NCBI GenBank assembly: GCA_023489375.1
Contig: JAMDCX010000100.1
Location: 773 to 33,862, forward strand
Direction of reading: 5' to 3'
Origin: Planctomycetota bacterium
GTDB taxonomy: Bacteria > Planctomycetota > Phycisphaerae > WQYP01
DNA: 33,090 nucleotides
Shown: positions 18,001 to 25,246 of the stretch, piece by piece
How positions within the stretch are numbered: the first letter of the stretch is position 1
How the letters are laid out: the number at the start of each line of letters is the position of its first letter
Translations under genes and position numbers: made by a program
The notes under the pieces: generated by a model
The model's input: the letters and a program-made list of their open reading frames with translations, nothing else
Database searches by the model: none
What the model was told of the DNA's origin: nothing

Positions 18001-18465
18001 AGAGCTGATTTCCTTGAGCACCTGCGGAATCAGCACCCGGCGCATATCGGCAGCACCGGAGGAGGCTGGAGACAGTTTTTCCAATTCGTCGGCCAGAAGA
18101 ACGGCATTGATGAAATGATTATTCAACGGCAATTGCTGCGCGGCGGCTTGTTCTTCCACCCAGCGTGCCATTTGACCATAAGCGGGGCGTTTCCAGATTA
18201 TATCATGAAGAAACCACCAGTAGCCGATGGCCATGGAAGCCGGAATGGCGGCCAGCAGCAGCCAAATCAGCCAGTCCCCGGCGTACGACCCAAGCAATCC
18301 CGCTGTAAGCAACGCTATTGTGCTTACTGGAAAAACCAGCGCCGCGAACCGCGCCATGGCGCCGATGAACATCGCCAGACGAAAACGATTTCCAGCTTCC
18401 TCCAGTTTCTGCAAAATCGCCTGAAATTCTTCCGGCAACGGACTGGAAGCATGGATGGCCGTCAT
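15079..18465 (-). CDS. Large DUF4175-like membrane protein
   Basis: The 1128-residue protein has two hydrophobic segments near the N-terminus (about 30-55 and 58-82) and a third near 175-195, then a long extracytoplasmic-looking part. About residues 220-560 contain beta-rich stretches (for example QINITPPAYTQLP) resembling Ig-like domains. From about 570 on it is helical and charged, with a Gly/Ser-rich linker near 900-1000 and a final helical segment. This layout recalls DUF4175-type proteins, which in related genomes often sit near MoxR and von Willebrand-domain genes; those are absent here. AGGGG precedes ATG 18465. The function is unknown; envelope-associated scaffolding is a guess. Confidence 0.7.
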   Translation of the reverse strand: MTAIHASSPLPEEFQAILQKLEEAGNRFRLAMFIGAMARFAALVFPVSTIALLTAGLLGSYAGDWLIWLLLAAIPASMAIGYWWFLHDIIWKRPAYGQMARWVEEQAAAQQLPLNNHFINAVLLADELEKLSPASSGAADMRRVLIPQVLKEISSSVETDNLSAVAPWPQQRKATVRAGVIVLACVLAGLFFHHQMGYGLEVLSAPGRFIPTQGIAQILSVQPGNETILAGEPVDFMVRINTPGHQLVATNLYLHFQSGARQKVAMIPFGRHFHSFRFHLASVAENVTYLVAAGGTQSRKYHLTVLPKIALRQYQINITPPAYTQLPARHIILTGKTFDPAAASVTVPFGSKINLSATLDHTIIGASALVEQTGGKTIPASSSNQKTFTVSWIAEQTVRYHWLLNDARGNALQRFPASSASAPDQLLVRVAADTPPMVHVLIPHKDLSALPGANIPLEAKATADYGLTAMALQIAVNNGSFTTLRQWQIPMAENGKPATVSTVRALLALPARKYRLGQNIHYRFTATDNRQLNIGVNQYGPQTALGRVYTVKLQSTAASAMGHSRWAALEQRLEKMLAQQQGLIVLGNGIHLLPPLAIVHQTAAKVAEGQRHLRQFMNGTYKHFPFIHSMATVQQALDVMVHGDATAAVARADDLGLVSDMGAVKLEFIKLHTHQLNVLNALKALLAMAGAKAESVNSVVSHQGTNFPDQGREQWRQLALALKKMEKQQMGVMNTSMKLAQKPINQFDAKDKNELLKAQAIEDKWSKFLSQKLVNLSNLTEQDQADASLKDDLAQMNVALALSKGALAAKAMKIVVPLEQEGLEDAKKITSNIEKWLAQQPDTYKWEMEEPVTQNDVPAPPLPSQLSDMIGKLLQHEEDLTSDMESLGSKWNDSINKGNGWGAIDGPISDMSAQGITGNTMPKNDEIQGRSGSGREGRASGEMVGATASDKGGRRTPTRLTGDQFSSGQVKDSSKQPPGGATGGGKISGYGGEGLEGPAPQGMQKDIKRMAGIQAQLLNQADRLRIQLRAAGFNNFKLIESAVLMQDAQKALNAYQYHTALLYQKLANQSLNTARVINQAEARLTMDNTTGGRKTLRKVSDTMLGSMPRGYANPVKAYFEKLSQASGR

Positions 18466-18576
18466 ATCCGATCCCCTAAACGCTCAAGTAAAGGAATGGC
18501 AAAAGTTTCCCTTTCCATTACCCGACTTATTAGTGCTTTTTATTATACCATGTTTGGCCACCGACAGAACATCCGG

Positions 18577-18993
18577 TTAACCGTTCACGGCGTGATAAAT
18601 TACGAAATATAGAAATATAAAAGACATAATATGGATACATTTTCTATACATAAAGGAACGAGATCGCAATAACTTCCACCAAGTGGCTGTACCGGTTGGT
18701 GCGTGGATTCCGGAGCACTGTCCGTCAAAATAGCCACCGGCTTGGCCGGTGGTGGAGTATTCAATGCTCATACCAATCGGGAAATTATTACGGTCCCATT
18801 CCAAACCTGTTATTGGTGGGCGTACTACGAACCACCGCAAGGCGTTGCGGGGCTGCATGGGCGTTAATCTTCCAATGCGGACGCAAAAGTTGTAATAGAG
18901 CACCGGCATGGCATTGTGGCAGGCGAGCACCAGCATCGCCATGCGGTGGTCGACACCCGCTCATGTATAATTCTCAGCTATATGAACGGTTAC
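18577..18993. mobile_element. Interval bracketed by convergent dispersed motifs, carrying repeat copy B
   Basis: TTAACCGTTCACGG (18577-18590) and TATGAACGGTTAC (18981-18993) form an inverted pair around 417 bp that hold the 147-bp repeat. No target duplication is visible and there is no transposase gene, so a mobile origin is inference. Confidence 0.4.
18656..18802. repeat. 147-bp dispersed repeat, copy B
   Basis: Full-length match to 7083-7228 in the same orientation, about 90% by eye. Contains the perfect hairpin CCACCGGC-TTG-GCCGGTGG (18734-18752). Confidence 0.85.
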
Positions 18994-19034
18994 TTTTTCC
19001 CACTTTTGTCCTGTTGTGGGCGGTGGAAATTCTC

Positions 19035-19679
19035 TTACCGCGACTTGGTTTTCGTCAGTCGATGCCAGGGGCGAACGTCGATGCCGACCATGCCCGCGGC
19101 GGCGGCAGCCTGGAATCCAAGTTCACCATCTTCATACACCACACATTGATCCGGCTTTACCCCCATGCGCCGGGCCGCCAGCAGAAACGAATCCGGGGAT
19201 GGTTTGCCATGTTCAACATCATCAACACAGATCACGACAGGAAATAATTCCGCCAGCCCCGCGACCTGCAGTTGCCGGTCCACAATACGGTGGATGCCGC
19301 CGCTGGCCACAGCTAAACCGCGCCGGCCACGTTCACGACGTGCAATGTCCACCACCGGTTCAATGCGTTGAATTTCCGGTATTCTATGGATATAGGCTTC
19401 TTCCTTGCGGTGCGCTATTTCTTCGCCGGTCATCGCGGATTTATGGTTCCGGGCCAATGCCTGAGCAATTTTCAGCGTAGGCATGCCGGCAAGGCGATAA
19501 AACTCCTCTTCCGCCAGCGGGATACCGGCCTGACTCAGGGCCATCTGCCAGGCGTGATAATGAACGGGCATCGTATCTACAAGTGTGCCATCACAATCAA
19601 AAATCAGCCCGCGGATATGGTCGGGAAGAGGGGCCAGAGGATTGGTTTGCCATTCCGATTTAATTTGAGATGTCAACAT
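19035..19679 (-). CDS. HAD-superfamily phosphatase (beta-phosphoglucomutase / fructose-1-phosphatase type)
   Basis: The 214-residue protein has the HAD motifs in order: nucleophile DCDGT with D28 and acid D30, the ASGG motif near 125-128, K159 in GKPSPDSF, and the acidic EDGELGFQAA segment at 183-192. A helical cap domain lies between motifs I and II, as in subfamily IA (beta-phosphoglucomutase, YqaB). Such enzymes dephosphorylate or isomerise small sugar phosphates in the cytosol; the exact substrate cannot be read from sequence. GGAAAGG precedes ATG 19679. It follows the permease gene on the same strand by 69 nt. Confidence 0.9.
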   Translation of the reverse strand: MLTSQIKSEWQTNPLAPLPDHIRGLIFDCDGTLVDTMPVHYHAWQMALSQAGIPLAEEEFYRLAGMPTLKIAQALARNHKSAMTGEEIAHRKEEAYIHRIPEIQRIEPVVDIARRERGRRGLAVASGGIHRIVDRQLQVAGLAELFPVVICVDDVEHGKPSPDSFLLAARRMGVKPDQCVVYEDGELGFQAAAAAGMVGIDVRPWHRLTKTKSR

Positions 19680-19748
19680 TCATTACCTTTCCATACTATC
19701 GCCATTCTCCGGTTGCCTGCTTCTCTGCCGCCACACCAGCATGAGGTG

Positions 19749-21866
19749 TCAGGCATGAATCAATAAGGGAATATCCCGCGGCAGCTGATCGGCTACGGCG
19801 GTGAGGGTATCCCCGTGCAAAGCCCGCAGCATGGCACCCCGCCGCGATACGCCCATGAGCAGTGCATTGACGCTGTAGGTTGCCGCGAAATCCAGTATCG
19901 TGTAGGCCACATCAGGAGAAACGGCATAAATCGGCACCAACGGTACTCCCTCTTTGCCGCAAACTTCCTGTGCCCTGCGGAACGTGGCAATGGCTTCATG
20001 GTCTTCCTCCAGAGTTGGCCCCTGGCTGTCGGCGGCAAAGGCCAGATTCAACTGTCGCACAAAAATAACAAAAAGGATGGCGCCAGTTTGTTTGGCATAT
20101 TGGGCGGCGAAGTCCAACAGCCGTGGCGAACCACGGGTCGCCACGAGCACTTTGGGCATGGACATTTCCAATTCTCTCGCCGGCGTGCCGAACGCCAATT
20201 GTTCCGGAGCTTCTTCCCGGACCGGAGTCGGGGTGACCGTGGCGCGTAACGCAACGGTCAGCTGTCGTAACTGGTATATCGCCGCTACGGCCAGTGCCAG
20301 AAAAAAAGCGGCCCCGGCGAACAGCCAACCGCCGTAAACAGGATGATGCCTTAAAAACATGAAGCCCAGTTTTAGCAGTCCCAGCGCCATGACCGCCCCG
20401 GCGGCGCTGCTGGCAGCCAGAACTCGGACCCGTGTTTTCACACTTAAGACAGGATATTGTTTGGTGTAGAACCGGGCCAGCAATCCAGCGGCCAAAACAC
20501 TTAAGGCAAATATCAGGGCTTCATGCTTTTCAAGCGCCAGCGTCAACTCAATGCCGGCCATAATCAGACCGACGGCAGCCAGAAAAATCCGCTCCCAATG
20601 CTGGACTTTAAGTTCCCGGTTCAGCGCAGCGCTGGACAGATTAATGGTAATGGCTCCGACCACGCCGATGGCATACAAATCTCCCAGTGTGCTTAAATCA
20701 TGGAAAATGCTCAAGATCAATACCGGTACTATTACCGCCGGTACCAGAGCCAGCCAGGGCACTCCGAACATATTGAGTTTGGCCAAAAACCGCGGTAACT
20801 CGCTGTCCCGCGACATGGTGTACTGGATGCTCATCATGGCGCCAATGGCGGTATTGACCGCGGAAATCAGCAACACGCCGAAAACAATACCACAAATCCA
20901 ACCAAACGTGCGGCCGACAAAATCGCTGGCCATAACACGCAAAACCTCATTTTGTATCTCATTTTCACGTTTGTAATTGGTATCCATCCTGTGGATCTGC
21001 GCGATCAAAAGGGGATGGCTTTTCCAATCCTGATGCTGCTGCTTGAATTCACGCACCTGATGATGCAGGATTACCGCCGGTGTTGTAAATCGCTCTTGGG
21101 GTTGACTGGCTTTTGGACTTAATGCGCACATACCCACCGCCAGTATGGCGTTAAATACGACCACTTCCATCAAGACCGGTAAAATCGTCTTGCGGGCCGT
21201 GGTCTTGACGGGGCGTACCATGACCCCGGTCATGTTGGCCACCGCTTCCACACCCGATAGCGCCAGCACGACATTGACAAATGCGAACCAGTGATTTCCC
21301 AGATTTCCGCTAAGCTGTCCGTGGGCCATAATTCGGTGCCATCCGACAGCCAGATGGGGCACACTGAACGCGGCAATAATTAAAGTCAGCACGAATGTGG
21401 CCAGTGCCGCAATCAGTGCCAGAACACCCACTTTGCGCAGACCGAAGTAATTCAGAATACCGATAATGATAATGGCCCCAATGCCGCACATGGGCACCAA
21501 TGGACCATCATTGGGCACGCCGATGTATTGCATGCCGTCATAAGCGGACATGGCCGCCGTGACGATAAAATCGGCGCACAACAAAAGCGCCCCGATAACC
21601 GCCAGTTGTCGGCTCAGGTGTTTGGCTGAGGAGTACACCCCGCCCCCATCCGGAAAGCACCGGCAAATAATGGTATAGGCCCAGCCCACCAGCGCCACCA
21701 GTACACCAACCGCCAGGACATACCAGAAACTCTCATAGAGCGAATAGAAGAACGCTAATCCGAGTACATAAAAGCGGCTCGTGCCCCAGTCGCCATACAA
21801 AATACCGGAAGCGTGGTACCACTTGAGTTCACGCGGACGTTCGTTATGTCGAACGGAATGATCCAT
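19749..21866 (-). CDS. APC-type amino-acid permease fused to a universal stress protein domain
   Basis: About the first 520 residues form a multi-helix transporter (roughly 12-14 hydrophobic segments) of the amino acid-polyamine-organocation type, with the GGGVYSSAKHL segment near the first helices. From about residue 565 a cytosolic universal stress protein domain follows (MPKVLVATRGSPRLLDFAAQYA at its start; ALLMGVSRRGAMLRALHG near its end, where the nucleotide-binding G-x-S-x-R-G pattern lies). A hydrophilic loop of about 70 residues interrupts the transporter near residues 255-325. Such fusions are known for permeases; the USP part may sense nucleotide or stress, which is inference. GGAG lies 5-6 nt before ATG 21866. 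The substrate is unknown. Confidence 0.88.
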   Translation of the reverse strand: MDHSVRHNERPRELKWYHASGILYGDWGTSRFYVLGLAFFYSLYESFWYVLAVGVLVALVGWAYTIICRCFPDGGGVYSSAKHLSRQLAVIGALLLCADFIVTAAMSAYDGMQYIGVPNDGPLVPMCGIGAIIIIGILNYFGLRKVGVLALIAALATFVLTLIIAAFSVPHLAVGWHRIMAHGQLSGNLGNHWFAFVNVVLALSGVEAVANMTGVMVRPVKTTARKTILPVLMEVVVFNAILAVGMCALSPKASQPQERFTTPAVILHHQVREFKQQHQDWKSHPLLIAQIHRMDTNYKRENEIQNEVLRVMASDFVGRTFGWICGIVFGVLLISAVNTAIGAMMSIQYTMSRDSELPRFLAKLNMFGVPWLALVPAVIVPVLILSIFHDLSTLGDLYAIGVVGAITINLSSAALNRELKVQHWERIFLAAVGLIMAGIELTLALEKHEALIFALSVLAAGLLARFYTKQYPVLSVKTRVRVLAASSAAGAVMALGLLKLGFMFLRHHPVYGGWLFAGAAFFLALAVAAIYQLRQLTVALRATVTPTPVREEAPEQLAFGTPARELEMSMPKVLVATRGSPRLLDFAAQYAKQTGAILFVIFVRQLNLAFAADSQGPTLEEDHEAIATFRRAQEVCGKEGVPLVPIYAVSPDVAYTILDFAATYSVNALLMGVSRRGAMLRALHGDTLTAVADQLPRDIPLLIHA

Positions 21867-22028
21867 GCTGCTCCGACTTACAATTCACCCCTCACCAGAC
21901 GGTTTTCCACCGCCATACAGCGGCAGTGAAGAGAGTTAAAAAATGATGGTATACTGTTCATGGCCCCCGTCAAGCCCATGGGAGGGTTGCGGCCCACGCG
22001 TTAACTTTTCTTTTCTTCGGCAGAGAGA

Positions 22029-22034
22029 TATAAT
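22029..22034 (+). promoter_or_regulatory. Candidate -10 box of the iscA/erpA-like gene
   Basis: A perfect TATAAT lies 31 nt before the start codon. A weak -35 (TTTTCT, 22007-22012) is 16 nt upstream. Confidence 0.4.
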
Positions 22035-22064
22035 AAATGTTGGTTATTAAGGAGTACTAACATA

Positions 22065-22394
22065 ATGGCTATTGAATTAACAGAAACGGCGGCCAAGGAA
22101 ATTAAGAATATCATCAAAGAGCAGGGATTATCAGCAAATACGGCCTTGCGGGTCGGTGTTAAAGGTGGCGGTTGTTCCGGGTTCAGTTATGTCCTGGATT
22201 TGACGGAAGATACATCCGACACGGATGAAGTCATGGAGTCGCAGGGCATTAAGGTACTGTCGGATCGAAAAAGCTATCTGTATCTCAACGGCACGGAAAT
22301 CGACTTCAAAAACGAGGTCATGGGGCGTGGATTTGTATTTAAAAATCCCAATGCCACTCATACCTGTGGTTGCGGGTCGTCTTTCAGCGCCTGA
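22065..22394 (+). CDS. Iron-sulfur cluster assembly protein, IscA/ErpA/HesB family
   Basis: A-type carriers accept Fe-S clusters from the scaffold and pass them to apoproteins in the cytosol. The 109-residue product has the three invariant cysteines: C37 in GGGCSGFSY, and C101 and C103 in the C-terminal CGCGSSF. The length is typical. AAGGAG (22049-22054) lies 10 nt before ATG 22065, and a perfect -10 box is upstream. No other Isc/Suf genes are in the window, so it cannot be assigned to IscA, SufA or ErpA specifically; as a lone copy an ErpA-like general carrier is plausible. Confidence 0.95.
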   Translation: MAIELTETAAKEIKNIIKEQGLSANTALRVGVKGGGCSGFSYVLDLTEDTSDTDEVMESQGIKVLSDRKSYLYLNGTEIDFKNEVMGRGFVFKNPNATHTCGCGSSFSA

Positions 22395-22498
22395 TGCCAC
22401 TGACATCGCCGTTGGGATACCGTGTATAGAACAATAAGAGGCTTGTAACCGTTCACAGTCTGACCACCTTGTGAACCACTGTTGAACCGCAAATGGGA

Positions 22499-22530
22499 AC
22501 AGGTTACGGGGGACAGGTTACAGGTTATAG
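22499..22530. repeat. Heptamer tandem array (ACAGGTT type)
   Basis: Units ACAGGTT, ACGGGGG, ACAGGTT, ACAGGTT, then ATAG. On the minus strand the words read CTATAAC, CTGTAAC, CTGTCCC, CCGTAAC, the same vocabulary as the arrays at 22606 and 22838. Confidence 0.8.
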
Positions 22531-22538
22531 CACCGTTG

Positions 22539-22566
22539 TTGTTCATTAATCTTTGATCATTGTTGT
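22539..22566. repeat. Degenerate heptamer array (TTGTTCA type)
   Basis: Units TTGTTCA, TTAATCT, TTGATCA, TTGTTGT; a 7-bp rhythm with each unit starting TT. Confidence 0.5.
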
Positions 22567-22605
22567 TCACAACAGAGGAATCAGAGATAACTGCCCCCAG
22601 TAATT

Positions 22606-22626
22606 CTGTAACCTATAATCTGTAAC
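22606..22626. repeat. Heptamer tandem array (CTGTAAC type)
   Basis: Units CTGTAAC, CTATAAT, CTGTAAC, followed by CTCCGTT. It is the inverse of the array at 22499-22530, so the two could pair in a transcript. Confidence 0.75.
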
Positions 22627-22837
22627 CTCCGTTATATCGTCGTGTCGTTGTGGTGGTGAAATAATTTTGTTTATATTCATTATTTAATTGCCTTATGATT
22701 TTTCACAATATGACCCCGTGAACGGTTACCATTTTTAACCGCAGATTCGCTTATACCATCCGGATAAGCGTGGCGCAAATTCGCGGCGGCACTCTGCCGC
22801 CGGATAAATGCAAATTTCAAACTACCGCATTCTCGTC

Positions 22838-22872
22838 CTGTCCCCTGTACCATACAACCTGCAACCTTTATC
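22838..22872. repeat. Heptamer tandem array (CTGTNCC type)
   Basis: Units CTGTCCC, CTGTACC, ATACAAC, CTGCAAC, CTTTATC in exact 7-bp register. Confidence 0.65.
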
Positions 22873-22893
22873 GCCCACCGACTCGCATTTTCC

Positions 22894-22935
22894 CCGTCTC
22901 CTGTCTCCTAAATGCTAAATACTAAATACTAAATG
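22894..22935. repeat. Heptamer tandem array, six units (CTAAATA type)
   Basis: Six contiguous units: CCGTCTC, CTGTCTC, CTAAATG, CTAAATA, CTAAATA, CTAAATG. The word changes inside the array but the 7-bp register does not. Confidence 0.85.
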
Positions 22936-22943
22936 TATTCCTG

Positions 22944-22964
22944 CATTCTACTCATTACTCATTA
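22944..22964. repeat. Heptamer tandem array (CTCATTA type)
   Basis: Units CATTCTA, CTCATTA, CTCATTA. The same CTCATTA words occur at 25247-25267. Confidence 0.75.
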
Positions 22965-23093
22965 TCCACTTATATTTTAATTTATCGCGATATAAACCTG
23001 TGAACTCTTACCGATCCCCATGGCTCCGAGTATACTATCTTCGTTGGCTCGCGGTGTTGGTTTTGCTGGAAACTCGAACAGGTTGCATACACA

Positions 23094-23714
23094 ATGATTG
23101 CCAGGATTCAGGGGCGTATTGATGCGGTAAGCGAAACGGCGGCGATTATCACCGTTGGTGATATCAGCTATGAGATTCTTACGCCCGCCGTGGATATTCC
23201 CCACCTGCAGCGGCATATCGGGCAGAGAATTACCTTTGTCACCCTGCATTACATGGAGGGCAATGCCTCCTTCGGCCAGCTTACTCCCCGGCTTATTGGT
23301 TTTATCCGCCAGCAGGATAAAGATTTCTTTGAACAGTTTATCACGGTTAAAGGTATCGGCCCGCGCCGGGCGTTAAGAGCACTGACACAAAGCGTGGACT
23401 GTATCGCGGCGGCCATTAATCAGAAGGATTCGCGTTTTCTCACCAGTCTGCCGGAAATCGGTAAACGCACCGCGGAACAGATTATCGCGGAACTTTCCGG
23501 CAAGGTGGATCGGTTTGCCGGTACCGTCGGTGGCGTTACCGCCCCGGCTGCCCGCAGCGATCAGCAGATTGCGGCCATTGAAGCCATGATCGCCTTGGGT
23601 GAGCGCGTCGCCGAAGCTGAAAATTGGGTGGATCGCGCCTGCCGGGCGGATCCGACGCTGACGACTTCCGCCAGCATTATGAAAGCGGCGTATAAATTAA
23701 AGGCGGGTGGATGA
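23094..23714 (+). CDS. ruvA: Holliday junction branch migration protein RuvA
   Basis: RuvA binds four-way DNA junctions as a tetramer and loads the RuvB motor. The 206-residue product has the N-terminal OB-fold (starting MIARIQGRIDAVSETAAIIT), two helix-hairpin-helix motifs (VKGIGPRRAL near 95-104 and LPEIGKRTAEQII near 119-131) and a C-terminal three-helix domain after an Ala/Val-rich linker, all in the usual order and at the usual length. ATG 23094 begins the conserved sequence, although the ribosome site (AGG, about 12 nt upstream) is weak. ruvB follows 195 nt downstream on the same strand; ruvC is not in the window. Confidence 0.97.
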   Translation: MIARIQGRIDAVSETAAIITVGDISYEILTPAVDIPHLQRHIGQRITFVTLHYMEGNASFGQLTPRLIGFIRQQDKDFFEQFITVKGIGPRRALRALTQSVDCIAAAINQKDSRFLTSLPEIGKRTAEQIIAELSGKVDRFAGTVGGVTAPAARSDQQIAAIEAMIALGERVAEAENWVDRACRADPTLTTSASIMKAAYKLKAGG

Positions 23715-23920
23715 TGAGAAAAATTCAAACCGTTTGTCTTGACCAGCTGAATGACGCTGGACGGGTCAACACCGCTTCCCTTTGGACGAGGCCGTATTTT
23801 TGCTTTACCGCCGGCATACGATCTCAACTCCGTCCGGCAGAATGTGTGGCGATAAAACGCCCCTGCGCGCCGGGAATAATACCAGCATTGGATACCAGGG
23901 AACCAGACCATGGCACGTGA
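23711..23920 (+). CDS. Possible small ORF between ruvA and ruvB
   Basis: A 69-codon frame starts at ATG 23711, overlapping the ruvA stop (ATGA), and ends 11 nt inside ruvB. A second in-frame ATG is at 23714. The overlaps are what translational coupling would look like, and GGCGGG lies just upstream. The predicted protein (starting MMRKIQTVCLDQLNDAG) has six cysteines but no family I recognise. It may equally be an untranslated spacer that happens to be open. Confidence 0.25.
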   Translation: MMRKIQTVCLDQLNDAGRVNTASLWTRPYFCFTAGIRSQLRPAECVAIKRPCAPGIIPALDTREPDHGT

Positions 23921-24956
23921 GCGGATTATCACAGCCCAGAGCCTTCCCGAAGATCAGGCCGCAACGCCTGATCAACCCACGTTGCGCCCCAGAACGCTCA
24001 ATGATTATATTGGCCAGCGCGAACTTATTGAAAAGTTGCGCATCAGTATTGCCGCCGCCCGTCAGCGCGGCGAAGCCATGGAGCATGTACTGCTCCATGG
24101 CCCGCCGGGCCTGGGAAAAACGACGCTGGCATACATTATCGCGTCGGAACTCAACGGCACAGTTCCGAAAATAACCAGCGGCCCGGCCTTGGCCCGCCCG
24201 ACTGAACTGGTCAGCATGTTAACGAATATGCAACGCGGAGAAGTACTGTTTATAGATGAAATTCACCGCATTCCCACCGCCGTGGAAGAATATCTGTATC
24301 CCGCCATGGAAGATTTCTGCATTGACGTAGTGATGGGCACCGGCACGCACGCGAATTCCCTGCACATGGAAATTCAGCCTTTTACGCTCATCGGAGCCAC
24401 CACGCGGGCAGGCTTGCTGTCCGGGCCGATGCGTTCCCGTTTTGGCATTGTGCATCATCTGGCGTATTACGATCTGCCTGATCTTTTGAGTATCGCCACA
24501 CGCTCCGCCGGGGTATTGAACCTGCCAGCCCGGAAGGAAGCGTTGGAACTTCTGGCTCGGCGGGCGCGCGGCACTCCGCGCGTGGCCAATCGGCTTTTAA
24601 GGCGCGTGCGCGATTTTGCCCTGGTAAGGGGGGAAGGCCAATTGACGCCGGAAATTGCCGTTGCGGCGTTGCAACTTGAAGGCATTGATGAGCAGGGTCT
24701 CGATGCGCTGGATCGCCGGTTTATGCAGGTTTTAGCCCGTGATTATGAAGGCGGACCCGCCGGCATCGAGGCTCTGGCCGCCACCATGGGCGAGGAATCC
24801 GACACCCTCGAAGATGTTATTGAACCCTTCCTGCTGCAAATTGGTTTTATCCGCCGGACCCCAAAAGGCCGACAGCTTACCACGGCCGGTTATGGCCATC
24901 TGAAACTCACACCACCCGCCCGCCCGGCCATCGCTGACGATGGTTTATTTCAATAA
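23910..24956 (+). CDS. ruvB: Holliday junction branch migration helicase RuvB
   Basis: RuvB is the hexameric AAA+ motor that drives branch migration with RuvA. The 348-residue product has the LRPRTLNDYIGQ N-terminal signature, Walker A HGPPGLGKTTLA near residues 65-76, Walker B LFIDEIHR near 113-120, sensor 1 GATTRAG, the arginine finger region GPMRSRFG, and the C-terminal winged helix with GFIRRTPKGRQLT. ATG 23910 begins the usual N-terminus and CAGGG lies about 9 nt upstream. It forms a ruvAB operon with the gene 195 nt upstream. Confidence 0.97.
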   Translation: MARERIITAQSLPEDQAATPDQPTLRPRTLNDYIGQRELIEKLRISIAAARQRGEAMEHVLLHGPPGLGKTTLAYIIASELNGTVPKITSGPALARPTELVSMLTNMQRGEVLFIDEIHRIPTAVEEYLYPAMEDFCIDVVMGTGTHANSLHMEIQPFTLIGATTRAGLLSGPMRSRFGIVHHLAYYDLPDLLSIATRSAGVLNLPARKEALELLARRARGTPRVANRLLRRVRDFALVRGEGQLTPEIAVAALQLEGIDEQGLDALDRRFMQVLARDYEGGPAGIEALAATMGEESDTLEDVIEPFLLQIGFIRRTPKGRQLTTAGYGHLKLTPPARPAIADDGLFQ

Positions 24957-24977
24957 AATGTACCTTCTCGGCATGCC

Positions 24978-25035
24978 ATCTACCTTGCCGCGGTTGACCG
25001 CATCCGAGCACTGCACCCCCGCGGGCAAGGTAGAT
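24978..25035. terminator. Stem-loop downstream of ruvB
   Basis: ATCTACCTTGCC (24978-24989) and GGCAAGGTAGAT (25024-25035) form a perfect 12-bp stem with a 34-nt loop, 21 nt after the ruvB stop. There is no T-run, so it may block RNA decay or act as a terminator with Rho rather than as an intrinsic terminator. It could also be a repeat element. Confidence 0.4.
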
Positions 25036-25052
25036 ACGCTATCACAACGTAT

Positions 25053-25072
25053 ATCTAAGATTTGAAATTTGG
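25053..25072. repeat. Short heptamer array (ATTTGAA type)
   Basis: ATCTAAG, ATTTGAA, ATTTGG in 7-bp register, running straight into the dispersed motif at 25072. The same words occur at 6731-6758. Confidence 0.6.
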
Positions 25073-25154
25073 TAATCGTTCACGGACACACGGCTTAGCC
25101 AAACGGGTTATGGTTGTTGTTGCGTGGTTATGTAGGATAAATACAGGAGTTCCG

Positions 25155-25238
25155 TGGCATGGGCATCTTGCCAATGAACAGTGCGTTCCGGTTGCCTGAT
25201 AACATGGCCATAGCGTCACGGGCAAGATGCCCATGCCA
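25155..25238. repeat. 18-bp perfect inverted repeat
   Basis: TGGCATGGGCATCTTGCC (25155-25172) is exactly inverse to 25221-25238, with a 48-nt spacer. The arms share GGCAAG with the stem-loop at 24978-25035. Confidence 0.8.
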
Positions 25239-25246
25239 TAATATTA

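Larger units (their letters stand above)
18466..19034. other. Repeat-bearing spacer between HAD and DUF4175-like genes
   Basis: This 569-bp gap is bracketed by dispersed motifs at 18577-18590 and 18981-18993 (inverse) and contains repeat copy B. After the repeat come hairpin-forming pieces such as CCGCAA-GGCG-TTGCGG (about 18834-18849). A segment near 18928-18950 resembles one near 6838-6862, so the two spacers share more than the 147-bp repeat, in rearranged order. No gene was recognised. Confidence 0.6.
22445..22729. mobile_element. Interval bracketed by convergent dispersed motifs, with heptamer arrays
   Basis: GTAACCGTTCACAG (22445-22458) and CCGTGAACGGTTAC (22716-22729) form an inverted pair around 285 bp. 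The interior consists largely of heptamer arrays. No target duplication is visible. Confidence 0.45.
22395..23093. other. Long intergenic region rich in short-period repeats
   Basis: This 699-bp gap before ruvA contains a convergent motif pair (22445-22729), six heptamer arrays (22499-22964) and two perfect hairpins outside the pair: CGCTTAT/ATAAGCG (22748-22770) and CGGCGGCA-CTC-TGCCGCCG (22784-22802). No gene was recognised. The ruvA promoter should be at the right end but no clear box was seen. Confidence 0.6.

Noticed and set aside
22894..22964. CRISPR-like array
   Set aside because: Units are 7 bp and contiguous, with no spacers and no cas genes.
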